A stretch of 35,362 bases of DNA from SVKR01 sp963605115 (GCA_963605115.1 CAVCTM010000010.1:1-35362); one strand, 5' to 3'. Positions 8,242-15,941 are shown, numbered from the stretch's first letter. Program-made: numbers and translations. Notes: generated from the letters alone by a model not told the origin.

Positions 8242-9135
8242 TCAATTAAACGATCCCGTTTTTTTGGAAATGCTCTTCCCATAGACCGCTGCCGCGATGC
8301 ACCAGATCACGATCGCGGCGTTCGTGCTGCTCTGGCTCATGACGGACATCCACGTGGCGGGCGGGACGAGCGCCGCCTGCGCGATGTCCGGGATCACGGC
8401 GAGCAGAAGGTTCCACGTGACCGGATGAAAAGCGAGCATCCACCGGGGATAAAGGGTCTTTCCGGCAAGCAGCACCACGAAGTGGAGCCCGATGAACAGG
8501 ACCATAAGATCGGCGAGCAGCCCGGAGATATGGACGTCCTTCTCGCGCTTATAATCCCGGAAGATCGTCTCGAACATGTCCCGCGCGTAAGCTGCCTCCT
8601 CGGTGGTCTCGTTCCGGAGATGACCGAGACCGGCTTTGATGAGCGTCGGCTTGAGCTTTTCGTAGTTGCAGTGCTTCATATACCAGAGCATCAGCGGTGC
8701 AAAGCGGTACTGCCGCTTGAGGCTTCTGAGCGTCGCTTCATCCATGCCGCCGGTAGAGATCAGAACGAGCCCGCCGGTCTCGCCGGGGAAGCGCTGGACA
8801 TAGATCTGCGCGATCATGCCGCCGCCGCTCGCGCCGACGAAGACGGGGCGCTCGACGCCGAGCTCCCGGAGAAAATCGTGCATCCCCGCGACGAGCGTCC
8901 GGTTCGTGCGCAGCTCCTGCGGATAGTCGAAGAGGAGCACGCGGAAATCCGCGGACAGCGCGTCCGCATAGTCCATCCACATCTCCAGCGTGTTCATGCC
9001 GCCGTTTAAGAACACGAGCGTTTTTCCGTCTTCCCTGCCGCTCAGGATATAACGGAACGACGCGCCGCCGGCGATCGCGGTCCGGCACGGATATTTCTCC
9101 CGGAACAGCCTCAGCTTCTCCGAATACTGCATCAT
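8242..9135 (-). CDS. Chimeric protein: truncated alpha/beta hydrolase fused to the tail of a membrane protein
   Basis: Residues 1 to about 211 are an alpha/beta hydrolase: the beta-strand/oxyanion motif LVFLNGGMNT, then the nucleophile elbow VGASGGG with Ser103. The expected C-terminal third with the acid and catalytic His is missing. From about residue 212 the sequence changes to a very hydrophobic, Trp/Pro-rich segment (IGLHFVVLLAGKTLYPRW, then three helices). This resembles the C-terminus of small clostridial integral membrane proteins, which I recall as DUF6796. The frame is continuous across the joint (near 8500). The start at 9135 has AGGAGG upstream. It is the last gene of a four-gene minus-strand operon. 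It is most likely an inactive deletion fusion; a functional membrane-tethered product is not excluded. Confidence 0.7.
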   Translation of the reverse strand: MMQYSEKLRLFREKYPCRTAIAGGASFRYILSGREDGKTLVFLNGGMNTLEMWMDYADALSADFRVLLFDYPQELRTNRTLVAGMHDFLRELGVERPVFVGASGGGMIAQIYVQRFPGETGGLVLISTGGMDEATLRSLKRQYRFAPLMLWYMKHCNYEKLKPTLIKAGLGHLRNETTEEAAYARDMFETIFRDYKREKDVHISGLLADLMVLFIGLHFVVLLAGKTLYPRWMLAFHPVTWNLLLAVIPDIAQAALVPPATWMSVMSQSSTNAAIVIWCIAAAVYGKSISKKTGSFN

Positions 9136-9150
9136 TTCTTTTTCCTCCTG

Positions 9151-9363
9151 TCAGCTTTCCCGCTCCGCGGCGCGCGGCGCGGGGTATCTTATCAGATCAT
9201 ACAGCACGCCGTCATCGCCGAAAGAGCGCGTTCCGGCGAGCTGCATGCCGAGGTGGAGATACTTCTCGCACTTGCTCCCGGCGTCCGTGTCGAGGATCAC
9301 CGGAACGCCGAGGCGGTCGCACTCGGCGAACACCGGCTCCATAACGCGGCGCATGACTTTCAT
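9151..9363 (-). pseudogene. Acetyltransferase (GNAT) C-terminal stub
   Basis: The 70 residues match only the last part of a GNAT fold (FAECDRLGVPVILDTDAGSK, then KYLHLGMQL), the C-terminal strands following the acetyl-CoA site. The N-terminal half, including the acetyl-CoA binding loop, is absent. Despite this it has its own ATG with a very strong GGGGAGGAG 8-10 bases upstream and lies 25 bases after the preceding gene. It may be an internal deletion that kept the original start region and the 3' end. Translation is likely; enzymatic activity is not. Confidence 0.55.
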
Positions 9364-9388
9364 AAAGCTCTCCTCCCCTTCCGGCGCT

Positions 9389-9883
9389 TCAGCGCAGGAA
9401 AAGCAGCATGATGAGCGAGAGCACGGCGGAGATGATGACCATGCCGACCGTGCCGAAGAGCCATTTTCTGCATTTATCCTTCGCTGTGATATACGGCTTC
9501 AGGTCCTCCGTACCGGGGATGGTCCAAGCCTGCGTATGCCCGACCCAGAGCTCGTCGATCAGAAAGCGGTCGATCAGATTCATTATGGAGAGGATCACGA
9601 GCAGCTGCCAGAAGCCGGCGAGAAAGCCGCGCGCGCCGTTTACCGCGTAGACGCAGACGAGGACATAGGCGATGTAGCCGGGGAGACAGACCGCCTTGAA
9701 AATAAGGGCGTTCCGCCGGATCTTTTCATGGCTCGTGAGCCCCAGCTCCACGCAGCGGTCCTGCACCGCAGCGCTGTAGAGATGCACCATTCCGACGGCG
9801 CCTTTCCGGATGCCGAAGGCGCAGACCAGAAAGAGCAGCGCGCCGAGGATCAGCCCCTCAATCAAGACCTTTACGACGATCAT
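9389..9883 (-). CDS. Small integral membrane protein, unknown function
   Basis: 164 residues with four hydrophobic helices (about 5-25, 62-85, 88-108, 143-163). The loop between helices 3 and 4 carries a conserved-looking polar motif, DRFLIDELWVGHTQAW, then IPGTEDLKPYI. I have seen similar proteins in Clostridia without a known function. It overlaps the end of the reductase-like gene by 4 bases (ATGA), so the two are translationally coupled. No enzyme or transporter assignment is justified. Confidence 0.75.
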   Translation of the reverse strand: MIVVKVLIEGLILGALLFLVCAFGIRKGAVGMVHLYSAAVQDRCVELGLTSHEKIRRNALIFKAVCLPGYIAYVLVCVYAVNGARGFLAGFWQLLVILSIMNLIDRFLIDELWVGHTQAWTIPGTEDLKPYITAKDKCRKWLFGTVGMVIISAVLSLIMLLFLR

Positions 9884-10806
9884 TTCAGATACCTCCCCGC
9901 TTCGGCTTCAAGCTCGCGCCAGACCGGGTAGTCCGCCCCAGCCTCGTCAAAAAAGCGCTTTAGGTCGCGGTTCAGGGCGCTCATCTCGTCCACGGCGTTC
10001 ATCGCGTGGTCGGAGGCGCAGATCTTTCCGAGGCTCGTCGCACACATGAGCTTGAAAAAGCGCAGGCAGGTCTTCCGGTAAGCGGCGCTCTCGAAGTCCT
10101 GATCGTCCTTCGGCAGGATCTCGTGCCCGGCGCTGCGGATGGCGCGGTAGCCCTCAATGTTTGCGTCGATCAGGCGGTTTAAATAGGCGGTGCTGTCCTT
10201 CAGCTTCTTGAGATCGCCGTCGGTCTTGTAGCAGGCGAACGCCGCCGGGATGACGAACGCGGCATGGCAGAGAAGATAGTCGCCCATGTTCGGCTCGTAA
10301 GTGATCCTGTATTTCGTGCCGCCGAGGATCTCGCCGACCAGCGCTTCCGCGGACGGTGCGCCGCGGAGACCGCCGATCGTGATCCTGCGGAGGTCCACGG
10401 ACGCCACACGGTCCGCCTCCCGGTGTCCCGCCGCGCTCGTGAAGGCAAAGAGCACGGTTTTCTCCGGCAGTGCCGCGGCGAGCGACGCCGCGCGGACGTT
10501 GTTGCCGACGAAAACAACGGTCTTTGCCGCGCTTGCCCGCAGCGTATCGAGGATCGCATCCAGCTGGGTATAGCGCGCTACGACGAGGATCACGTCGTAG
10601 TTATCCTCCGGCTTCAGCTCCGTCACGACCGGAATGAGGCTCACGGAGAGACGCGGCGAGAATTTGTCCTTGATGCGCAGTCCGTTCGCCCGGATCTCCT
10701 CCGCCCAGTGCCCGCGCGCGAGCAGCGTCACGTCCTTCCCGGTGCGCAGCAGATTCCGCGCCAGATTGCAGCCGAGCACGCCCGCGCCGAATACCAGAAT
10801 TTTCAT
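9880..10806 (-). CDS. Ketopantoate reductase-family oxidoreductase (ApbA/PanE-like)
   Basis: 308 residues. The N-terminal Rossmann fold begins MKILVFGAGVLGCNLARNL, the NADP-binding GxGxxG of the family, followed by LLARGHWAEEI. The C-terminal helical half is typical of 2-dehydropantoate 2-reductase relatives. Clostridial copies beside small membrane proteins are usually not the pantothenate enzyme, so I do not assign panE. First intact gene of a minus-strand operon with 9389-9883, the GNAT stub and the chimeric hydrolase. Start at 10806; the upstream site (AAAGGAAAT) is moderate. Confidence 0.85.
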   Translation of the reverse strand: MKILVFGAGVLGCNLARNLLRTGKDVTLLARGHWAEEIRANGLRIKDKFSPRLSVSLIPVVTELKPEDNYDVILVVARYTQLDAILDTLRASAAKTVVFVGNNVRAASLAAALPEKTVLFAFTSAAGHREADRVASVDLRRITIGGLRGAPSAEALVGEILGGTKYRITYEPNMGDYLLCHAAFVIPAAFACYKTDGDLKKLKDSTAYLNRLIDANIEGYRAIRSAGHEILPKDDQDFESAAYRKTCLRFFKLMCATSLGKICASDHAMNAVDEMSALNRDLKRFFDEAGADYPVWRELEAEAGRYLK

Positions 10807-10824
10807 TGTCCGATTTCCTTTATC

Positions 10825-10965
10825 TCAAATCGTTTTTGTCTGTTTCAGCTGTTTGTTCGCCCAGACCGCGTTCGCCGCCATCCAGACGCAGAGCCCCGCG
10901 TTGCCGGAGCCTTGGCTCAGGACGAAATCCCGTGTGGAGACCTCCTCTTTTACGGTTAGAGTACG
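10825..10965 (-). pseudogene. Possible 3' remnant of a gene upstream of the reductase
   Basis: An open frame between two stops encodes a peptide including DFVLSQGSGNAGLCVWMAAN and ANKQLKQTKTI, and stops about 18 bases before the reductase start. There is an AGGAGGT in it but no ATG, GTG or TTG at the right distance. It reads like the tail of a small protein whose front is lost. Family unknown; it could be a chance frame in the leader. Confidence 0.25.
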
Positions 10966-11015
10966 CTAACAGCGGCGCTTGGAAAAAGCCGCCGCCGGCA
11001 GCTCCTGTCCTTCCG

Positions 11016-11044
11016 ATTATAGCACCGTCTTTTTGCAAAAACAA
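11016..11044 (-). promoter_or_regulatory. Sigma-A promoter of the reductase operon
   Basis: On the minus strand: TTGTTT (11044-11039), a 17-base spacer, TATAAT (11021-11016). This leaves a leader of about 200 bases before the reductase start, which contains the gene remnant at 10825-10965. Confidence 0.65.
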
Positions 11045-11074
11045 GCCGGAATCTCAATTTTTTCGCCGCCGCGC

Positions 11075-11103
11075 TTGCCTTCCCGCCGCCGGGATGATAA
11101 GAT
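11075..11103 (+). promoter_or_regulatory. Promoter of the zinc-ribbon/TPM gene pair
   Basis: TTGCCT, a 17-base spacer, TAAGAT, 30 bases before the ATG. It is divergent from the promoter at 11016-11044. Confidence 0.5.
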
Positions 11104-11133
11104 GGAGAAAAGGTCAAGGGAGGTGTCTGGGAT

Positions 11134-12207
11134 ATGCCGGATCAGGCTACGACTTATCAGTGCCCAAGCTGCACCGGACCGCTGCATTTCGCCGGCGCGA
11201 GCGGGATGCTCGAATGCGATCACTGCGGCACGCGCTATGCCGTGGAGGAGATCGAACGGATGCAGCAGGACAAGGAGGCGCGCGCCGCCGCCGCGTGGGA
11301 CGCGAGCAGGCTCAGCGGCGACTGGGGTGCGGACGCCGACGCGATGCGCGCTTATGCCTGCCCAAGCTGCGGCGCGGAGCTGCTCTGCGACGGCAGCACC
11401 GCGGCGTCGAGCTGTCCTTACTGCGGCAACCCGACCGTCGTGCCGGGCAAGCTCTCCGGCGCGCTGAAGCCGGATTTCGTGATCCCCTTCCGCTTGAGCC
11501 GTGAGGACGCCGTGAGCGCGCTGAAAAAGCACTGCCGCGGCAAGCCCTTCCTTCCGCGAAGCTTTACGGCGGAAAACCATGTGCAGAAAATTCAGGGCAT
11601 CTATGTCCCCTTCTGGCTCTTCGACGGCGAGGCGGAGGGCGACGCGCATTTCGACGCATCGCGCACGCACACGACGCGCGAGGGTCACGACGAGGTGACG
11701 CGCACGGAGCATTTCAACGTTTACCGCGCCGGGACCGTCGCCTTTGAAAAGGTGCCTGTGGATGCCTCGTCGAAGCTGCCGGACGACTATATGGACTCCA
11801 TCGAGCCGTTCGACTATGCGGAGCTGAAGCCCTTCTCCACCGCATATCTTCCCGGCTTCCTCGCCGACAGATACGACATCAGCGCCGAACAAAGCGCCGA
11901 GCGCGCCGATGCGCGCTGCGCCGCCGCGCTGACGGACGCCCTGCGCGATACCGTCACCGGCTATGACGGCTGTACCGTCACGGCGCAGAGCTGCACTCTC
12001 CGCCGCGGCAGAGTCCGCTATGCACTCCTGCCCGTCTGGATGCTGAACACGAGGTGGAACGGCAGGGACTATCTTTTCGCCATGAACGGACAGACGGGAC
12101 GCTTCGTCGGCGATCTGCCGATGAGCTGGGGCAGGTTCTGGGGGCTTTTCGCCGCCATTGCAGCGCCGCTCGCGGCGATCGGCACGGCGATGGCTCTCTG
12201 GCTTTGA
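11134..12207 (+). CDS. TFIIB-type zinc-ribbon membrane-anchored protein
   Basis: 357 residues. Two zinc ribbons are visible at the N-terminus: CPSC...CDHC (about residues 10-33) and CPSCGAELL...CPYCG (about 75-98). A long alpha/beta region follows, with VQKIQGIYVPFWLFDGE and LKPFSTAYLPGFLADRYD, typical of clostridial zinc-ribbon proteins sometimes mis-annotated as PriA-like. One hydrophobic helix closes the protein (about 335-357). It lies 14 bases before a TPM-domain gene; the pair is common in Firmicutes and is thought to act in envelope maintenance, but the role is unproven. Moderate AAGGGAGG site upstream. Confidence 0.85.
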   Translation: MPDQATTYQCPSCTGPLHFAGASGMLECDHCGTRYAVEEIERMQQDKEARAAAAWDASRLSGDWGADADAMRAYACPSCGAELLCDGSTAASSCPYCGNPTVVPGKLSGALKPDFVIPFRLSREDAVSALKKHCRGKPFLPRSFTAENHVQKIQGIYVPFWLFDGEAEGDAHFDASRTHTTREGHDEVTRTEHFNVYRAGTVAFEKVPVDASSKLPDDYMDSIEPFDYAELKPFSTAYLPGFLADRYDISAEQSAERADARCAAALTDALRDTVTGYDGCTVTAQSCTLRRGRVRYALLPVWMLNTRWNGRDYLFAMNGQTGRFVGDLPMSWGRFWGLFAAIAAPLAAIGTAMALWL

Positions 12208-12221
12208 GGGAGGAAACGGGC

Positions 12222-12992
12222 ATGAAAAAACGGGTTTTGACCCTCGCACTCGCGGCGCTGATGCTGCTGGCGCTGCTTGTCCCCGCGATGGCGGAGCGCG
12301 AAGCGAGCTTCGTTTACGACAACGCCGGTCTTCTGACCGGGGACGAGCTGGCGGCGCTGAACGCCCGCGCCGGGGAGCTCTCCGCGCGCTATGGGATCGG
12401 CATTTACGCCGTGACGGTGGAGGACTATAACGACTACGGAAACGGCACGGTGCTCGACGCGGCAAAGGAAATCTACCATGGCGGCGAGCTCGGCATCGGC
12501 GACCGGCGGGACGGCGTTTTGCTGCTGCTCAGCCTGCGGGAGCGCGACTGGGCGCTCTTTGCCTTCGGAAACAAGGCGGAGCGCGCCGTGAACGCCGACG
12601 GGCGGGACCATCTCGCGGAGGCGTTTCTGGACGACTTCGGCAGCGGCGACTGGAATAGCGGGCTGCGCGATTATATCGAGGACTGCGGCGCACTGCTGGA
12701 GCTCGCGGCGAGCGGGAAGCCGCTGCGCCGCGTGCCGGTCGGCAAGATTGTCATCACCGTCCTCGTCGCCTGTGCAGTGGCGCTGACGGTCTGCCTGATC
12801 CTGAAGGGCAGGATGAAATCCGTCCGCGCGCAGCGCTCCGCCGCCGTTTACGTCGCCGCCGGCGGGCTGACTCTGACCGCGCAGCGCGACGACTACAGCC
12901 ACACGACCGAAACGCGGACGCGCATCAACGATCGCGACCACGACGGAGGCGGCGGAAGCGGCGGCGGAGGCGGCAGCAGCGGGAAATTCTGA
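12222..12992 (+). CDS. TPM-domain (YgcG-like) exported membrane protein
   Basis: 256 residues. A signal peptide (MKKRVLTLALAALMLLALLVPAMA, cut after about residue 24) precedes a TPM domain (about 28-165) with the usual YDNAGLLTGDELAALNA start and GDRRDGVLLLLS core. A membrane helix follows at about 178-196, then a glycine/serine-rich tail (HDGGGGSGGGGGSSGKF). The domain would be outside the cell. The start at 12222 has GGGAGGAAA 6-13 bases upstream; open frame further upstream overlaps the previous gene and is not used. It is coupled to the zinc-ribbon gene; function is not established. Confidence 0.85.
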   Translation: MKKRVLTLALAALMLLALLVPAMAEREASFVYDNAGLLTGDELAALNARAGELSARYGIGIYAVTVEDYNDYGNGTVLDAAKEIYHGGELGIGDRRDGVLLLLSLRERDWALFAFGNKAERAVNADGRDHLAEAFLDDFGSGDWNSGLRDYIEDCGALLELAASGKPLRRVPVGKIVITVLVACAVALTVCLILKGRMKSVRAQRSAAVYVAAGGLTLTAQRDDYSHTTETRTRINDRDHDGGGGSGGGGGSSGKF

Positions 12993-13007
12993 ATAGCAAA
13001 AGCAAAA

Positions 13008-13030
13008 CCCCGGCGCGAAATGCGCCGGGG
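13008..13030. terminator. Hairpin terminator between convergent genes
   Basis: A 9-bp stem (CCCCGGCGC / GCGCCGGGG) with a GAAAT loop. On the minus strand it is followed by TTTTGCTTTT, so it mainly serves the AEC transporter 3' end. On the plus strand it lies 16 bases after the TPM gene. Confidence 0.8.
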
Positions 13031-13037
13031 TGCATCT

Positions 13038-13804
13038 TTATATCAGCAGAACGCCAAGTATCAGAGGGACCGTTGCGAGGGAGAGCAGCGTTGTTACAAA
13101 GACGCACTTGCTCGCAAGCGCCTCGTTCCCGCCGTATTCGCCGCAGAGGATGGGCAGTACGGAAGCGCAGGGCATCGCGGCGAGGATCACGAAAAGGTCC
13201 AGAAACAGCGCGTCGCGCACGAAAAGGCGCATCACGAAAAAGATCATCGCCGGGGCGAGCAGCAGCTTGCAGGCGGCGGCGGCATAAATGCGCCAGTCGG
13301 AGAAAATGGCGCGCAGGCTCAGCCGCGCGAGGGACATGCCGATGAGCATCATCGAGAGCGGCACGACCATGCCGCCCAGCGAGTCGAACACCTCGATCAC
13401 CGGCTCCGGCGCGCGGACGGGCAGCAGAAAAAGCGCGAACCCGACAAAATTCGCGAGAAACGGCGGGTTCAGGAGGCGGCGCAGAAACTGCTTCAGGCTC
13501 CCCTTCCCGCCCGCGAGCAAAACGCCGACGGAGTAGACAAAAAGGTTGAACGGAATGGAGCACATGGACGCCAAGAAGATCGCGTCGTTCCCCAGAACGG
13601 ACGCCACGACGGGAAAGCCCATGAACACGGTGTTGCCGAAGGTGATGAACATGGTGAGCTGGCTGCGGTCCGGGTCGCGGCGAAACAGGACAAGGGCGCA
13701 GAGAAGTCCAAGCACAAGCAGCAGCGCGTTCAGTGCCGCCGCCTGCCAGAGCAGGGTCATAATGTCTCCCACGGCATATTCCAGCTCCGTGCTCAGCACG
13801 ACCG
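13038..13804 (-). pseudogene. AEC-family transporter, 3' portion cut by inversion
   Basis: Carries about 254 codons of an AEC permease from the second helix to the C-terminus: STELEYAVGDIMTLLWQAA, TFGNTVFMGFPVV (the family's central helix motif), PLSMMLIGMSLA, and the final VTTLLSLATVPLILGVLLI. There is no start codon of its own: upstream of 13800 the minus strand is antisense to the oleate hydratase 3' end. Its front end is at 5688-5846. The reconstituted protein of 306 residues would be a secondary transporter of organic or amino acids; the substrate cannot be read from sequence. Confidence 0.85.
13800..13804. repeat. Right inversion breakpoint, 5-bp inverted repeat arm (GACCG)
   Basis: GACCG here is the inverse of CGGTC at 5842-5846. 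The plus strand changes from antisense AEC sequence to oleate hydratase coding sequence exactly at this point. Confidence 0.8.
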
Positions 13805-14156
13805 TCCGGAGGTCATCCCCGCCGGCAACAGGAACCTTGCGTTCATCGGTCAGTTCGTGGAGCTGGAGGGCGATGTGGTGTTCACCGTGGAGACCTCCGT
13901 CCGCACGGCTATGATCGCCGTCTATCGCCTGCTGCACCTGGACCGTCCAATCACGCCGCTGTTCCAGGGCCAGTACGACATCCGTATGGTCAATGTGGCG
14001 CTCAAGACCCTGCTGGGCAAGGACAAGATCGAGGTCAGCGACCTGCCGAAGGTCAATCCGCTGAAGCTCCCGCAGACCATGCATGAAATTGTCAACGCCA
14101 TCAACCAGATCCCGCCCGTGCCGGAATACTACACCGAGCGGAAGGCAAACCAGTAA
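13800..14156 (+). pseudogene. ohyA: Oleate hydratase 1, 3' portion cut by inversion
   Basis: Encodes the C-terminal 117-118 codons of an oleate hydratase starting at DRPEVIPAGNRN, then FIGQFVELEGDVVFTVETSV and the helical end (MHEIVNAINQIPPVPEYY). The paralogue at 14178 has the same segment in the same order (DRPKVVPDGCTN, FIGQFVEVPGDVVF), which fixes the register. No start codon or ribosome site belongs to this piece; the front end is the minus-strand portion 5842-7247. It ends 21 bases before ohyA2, so the uninverted form would be a two-gene hydratase operon. Confidence 0.9.
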
Positions 14157-14177
14157 TTTTCAAGGGAGGAATGCTTT

Positions 14178-15737
14178 ATGAAGCTGTATGATTTCCTTTA
14201 TCATCCGAAAAAGCCGGAAGGTATTGAAAGCCGCAAAGCCTACATCATAGGCGGCGGCATTGCCGGCCTGGCCGCGGCGGCGTTCCTCGTGGATGACGCC
14301 GGGATGCCCGGCGAGAACGTCACCATCTATGAAAAGCGGCAGGACGTGGGCGGCTGCTGCGGCGTCGTCTCCAACGAGGGCGCATATATCTGCCCCGGCG
14401 AGCGGGAGTTGGAACCCCACATGGAGTGCCTGTGGTATCTCTGCTCCAAGATCCCGTCGCTGGATTCCCCCGGCAGGACAGTGCTGGACGAGACCGTGGA
14501 TGTCAACCGCGGCCTGCCCATCCACTCCGAGTGCCGCGCCATTCAGAACTGCGGACATATCTGGGAGGGCATCCACGACTACCGCATGGACCCGGAAACG
14601 ACGGAAAAGCTCCAGAAGTTCATCACCGAGCCTGAGAAGGACCTTGAGAATATGACCATCGAGGAATACTTCGGCAAGGACAGTCCCTTCTTTCACTCCG
14701 CCATGTGGTGGTGCTTCCACCCGATGCTGGCGTTCAAGCCCTATCACAGCGCTTTGGAGGCGAAGCGCTACCTCATGACCAATTCCACCTTCGGCGACAA
14801 CACCCATAGCGCCCCCACGAACCGCAGGACCGACGGTCTCGGACTGTTCACCATCTGGCAGAATCTCGCGAAGAAGCATGAGAAGTTCGGTCATCCCGAA
14901 AAATTCATCGGACCGATCGACAAGACCAAGTGGATGAGCTACTTCATCACGGTCAAGGACTATCCGGAGTTCTTCGAGCGGCTTGAAAAGCTCACCGGCA
15001 GCAAGCCCGGAACCGGCGGCTGCATCACCGTGAAGGATTCCGGCTGGGAAATGAGCCTGATGCTCTATGACCGCGATTACTTCCCGAACCAGCGCACCAA
15101 CAACGAGAATTGTCTGTGGGGTGACGGTCTGTTCGGCGAGCGTGAGGGCAACTACATCAAAAAGCCGATGGCGGAATGCACCGGCGAGGAAATCCTGACC
15201 GAGATCCTGTACCATTTCAACCTGATGGACATGAAGGATGAGGTGCTCGCGCACGCGCATGTTTCGACCTGCATGATGCCGTATATCACCAGCCAGTTCA
15301 TGCCGCGCACCCGCACCGATCGCCCGAAGGTCGTGCCGGACGGCTGCACCAACCTTGGATTTATCGGTCAGTTCGTCGAAGTGCCCGGCGATGTGGTGTT
15401 CACGGTCGAAACCTCCGTGCGCACACCGCTGGAGGCAGTGTATCAGCTCACCGGGCTGGACAAGGAGATCATCGAGGTCAACCCCGCACAGTACGATATG
15501 CGCTACTTCAAGCAGCAGATCATGAAGTTCAACGCCATCAAGGGCGATTTTACTCCAAAAGATCTCCCGAAGATCAATCCGCTGAAGATGAAGGAGATCA
15601 AGAAGGAGCTGCTTTACAAGATCAATCACATCCCGCCCTATTATGTCATGTATCAGGGTCGGGACAAGAGCGTGGCGCTGAAGGAAAGCGTCTTGTCTCC
15701 GGAATACCCGAAGGACGAACGAGAGGTTTTTGACTGA
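14178..15737 (+). CDS. ohyA: Oleate hydratase 2, with internal in-frame deletion
   Basis: 519 residues, FAD-dependent fatty acid hydratase family. The N-terminus has YIIGGGIAGLAAAAF for FAD binding, GERELEPHMECLWYL and LAFKPYHSALEAKRYL. Directly after that it reads MTNSTFGDNTHSA, which aligns with MTQNSTQGSLTEA of ohyA1. About 85-90 residues present in ohyA1 are therefore missing, including RTKYDQYNS and the strand before NGSMT. The C-terminal part is complete and about 20 residues longer than in ohyA1. The start follows AAGGGAGG, 21 bases after ohyA1. Because the missing part belongs to the conserved central domain, catalytic activity is doubtful. Confidence 0.9.
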   Translation: MKLYDFLYHPKKPEGIESRKAYIIGGGIAGLAAAAFLVDDAGMPGENVTIYEKRQDVGGCCGVVSNEGAYICPGERELEPHMECLWYLCSKIPSLDSPGRTVLDETVDVNRGLPIHSECRAIQNCGHIWEGIHDYRMDPETTEKLQKFITEPEKDLENMTIEEYFGKDSPFFHSAMWWCFHPMLAFKPYHSALEAKRYLMTNSTFGDNTHSAPTNRRTDGLGLFTIWQNLAKKHEKFGHPEKFIGPIDKTKWMSYFITVKDYPEFFERLEKLTGSKPGTGGCITVKDSGWEMSLMLYDRDYFPNQRTNNENCLWGDGLFGEREGNYIKKPMAECTGEEILTEILYHFNLMDMKDEVLAHAHVSTCMMPYITSQFMPRTRTDRPKVVPDGCTNLGFIGQFVEVPGDVVFTVETSVRTPLEAVYQLTGLDKEIIEVNPAQYDMRYFKQQIMKFNAIKGDFTPKDLPKINPLKMKEIKKELLYKINHIPPYYVMYQGRDKSVALKESVLSPEYPKDEREVFD

Positions 15738-15820
15738 AAACGGACACATAATCGGGTCGCTGCCGGACGGCAGCAAAAGAAAAAAGCCGCCGTCCAGCAG
15801 CTCAACCGACACGCCTGTTT

Positions 15821-15858
15821 GAAACGGCGGCTCTGAAAATCAGAGCCGCCGTTTCTTT
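15821..15858 (+). terminator. Rho-independent terminator after ohyA2
   Basis: A 16-bp perfect stem (GAAACGGCGGCTCTGA and its inverse) with an AAA loop, followed by a short T-rich stretch. A further AGCCGCCGT at 15785-15793 can pair with the same left arm, so two mutually exclusive folds are possible. Confidence 0.8.
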
Positions 15859-15941
15859 GCGCCTGCGCAAACCTGTGACAGCTTGCAGGGCACGGCGTCT
15901 TTTTTTAATTTTTTCAAAGACGCCCCTTTGTGAACTCGCCA

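Noticed and set aside
5842..13804. Inversion as a proven phase-variable switch
   Set aside because: No recombinase is present and the repeats are only 5 bp; the data show an inversion but not that it is reversible or real in the cell.
13020..14156. Plus-strand open frame of 378 codons ending in the hydratase tail
   Set aside because: The first two thirds are antisense to the AEC transporter; only 13800-14156 is coding on this strand.
14160..15812. A 550-codon minus-strand open frame opposite ohyA2
   Set aside because: Antisense shadow; no ribosome site or family match, while the plus strand is a clear oleate hydratase.
15738..15858. Attenuator-like alternative hairpins after ohyA2
   Set aside because: Two pairings are possible, but there is no downstream plus-strand gene to regulate until a new promoter at 16248, so a plain terminator is the simpler reading.
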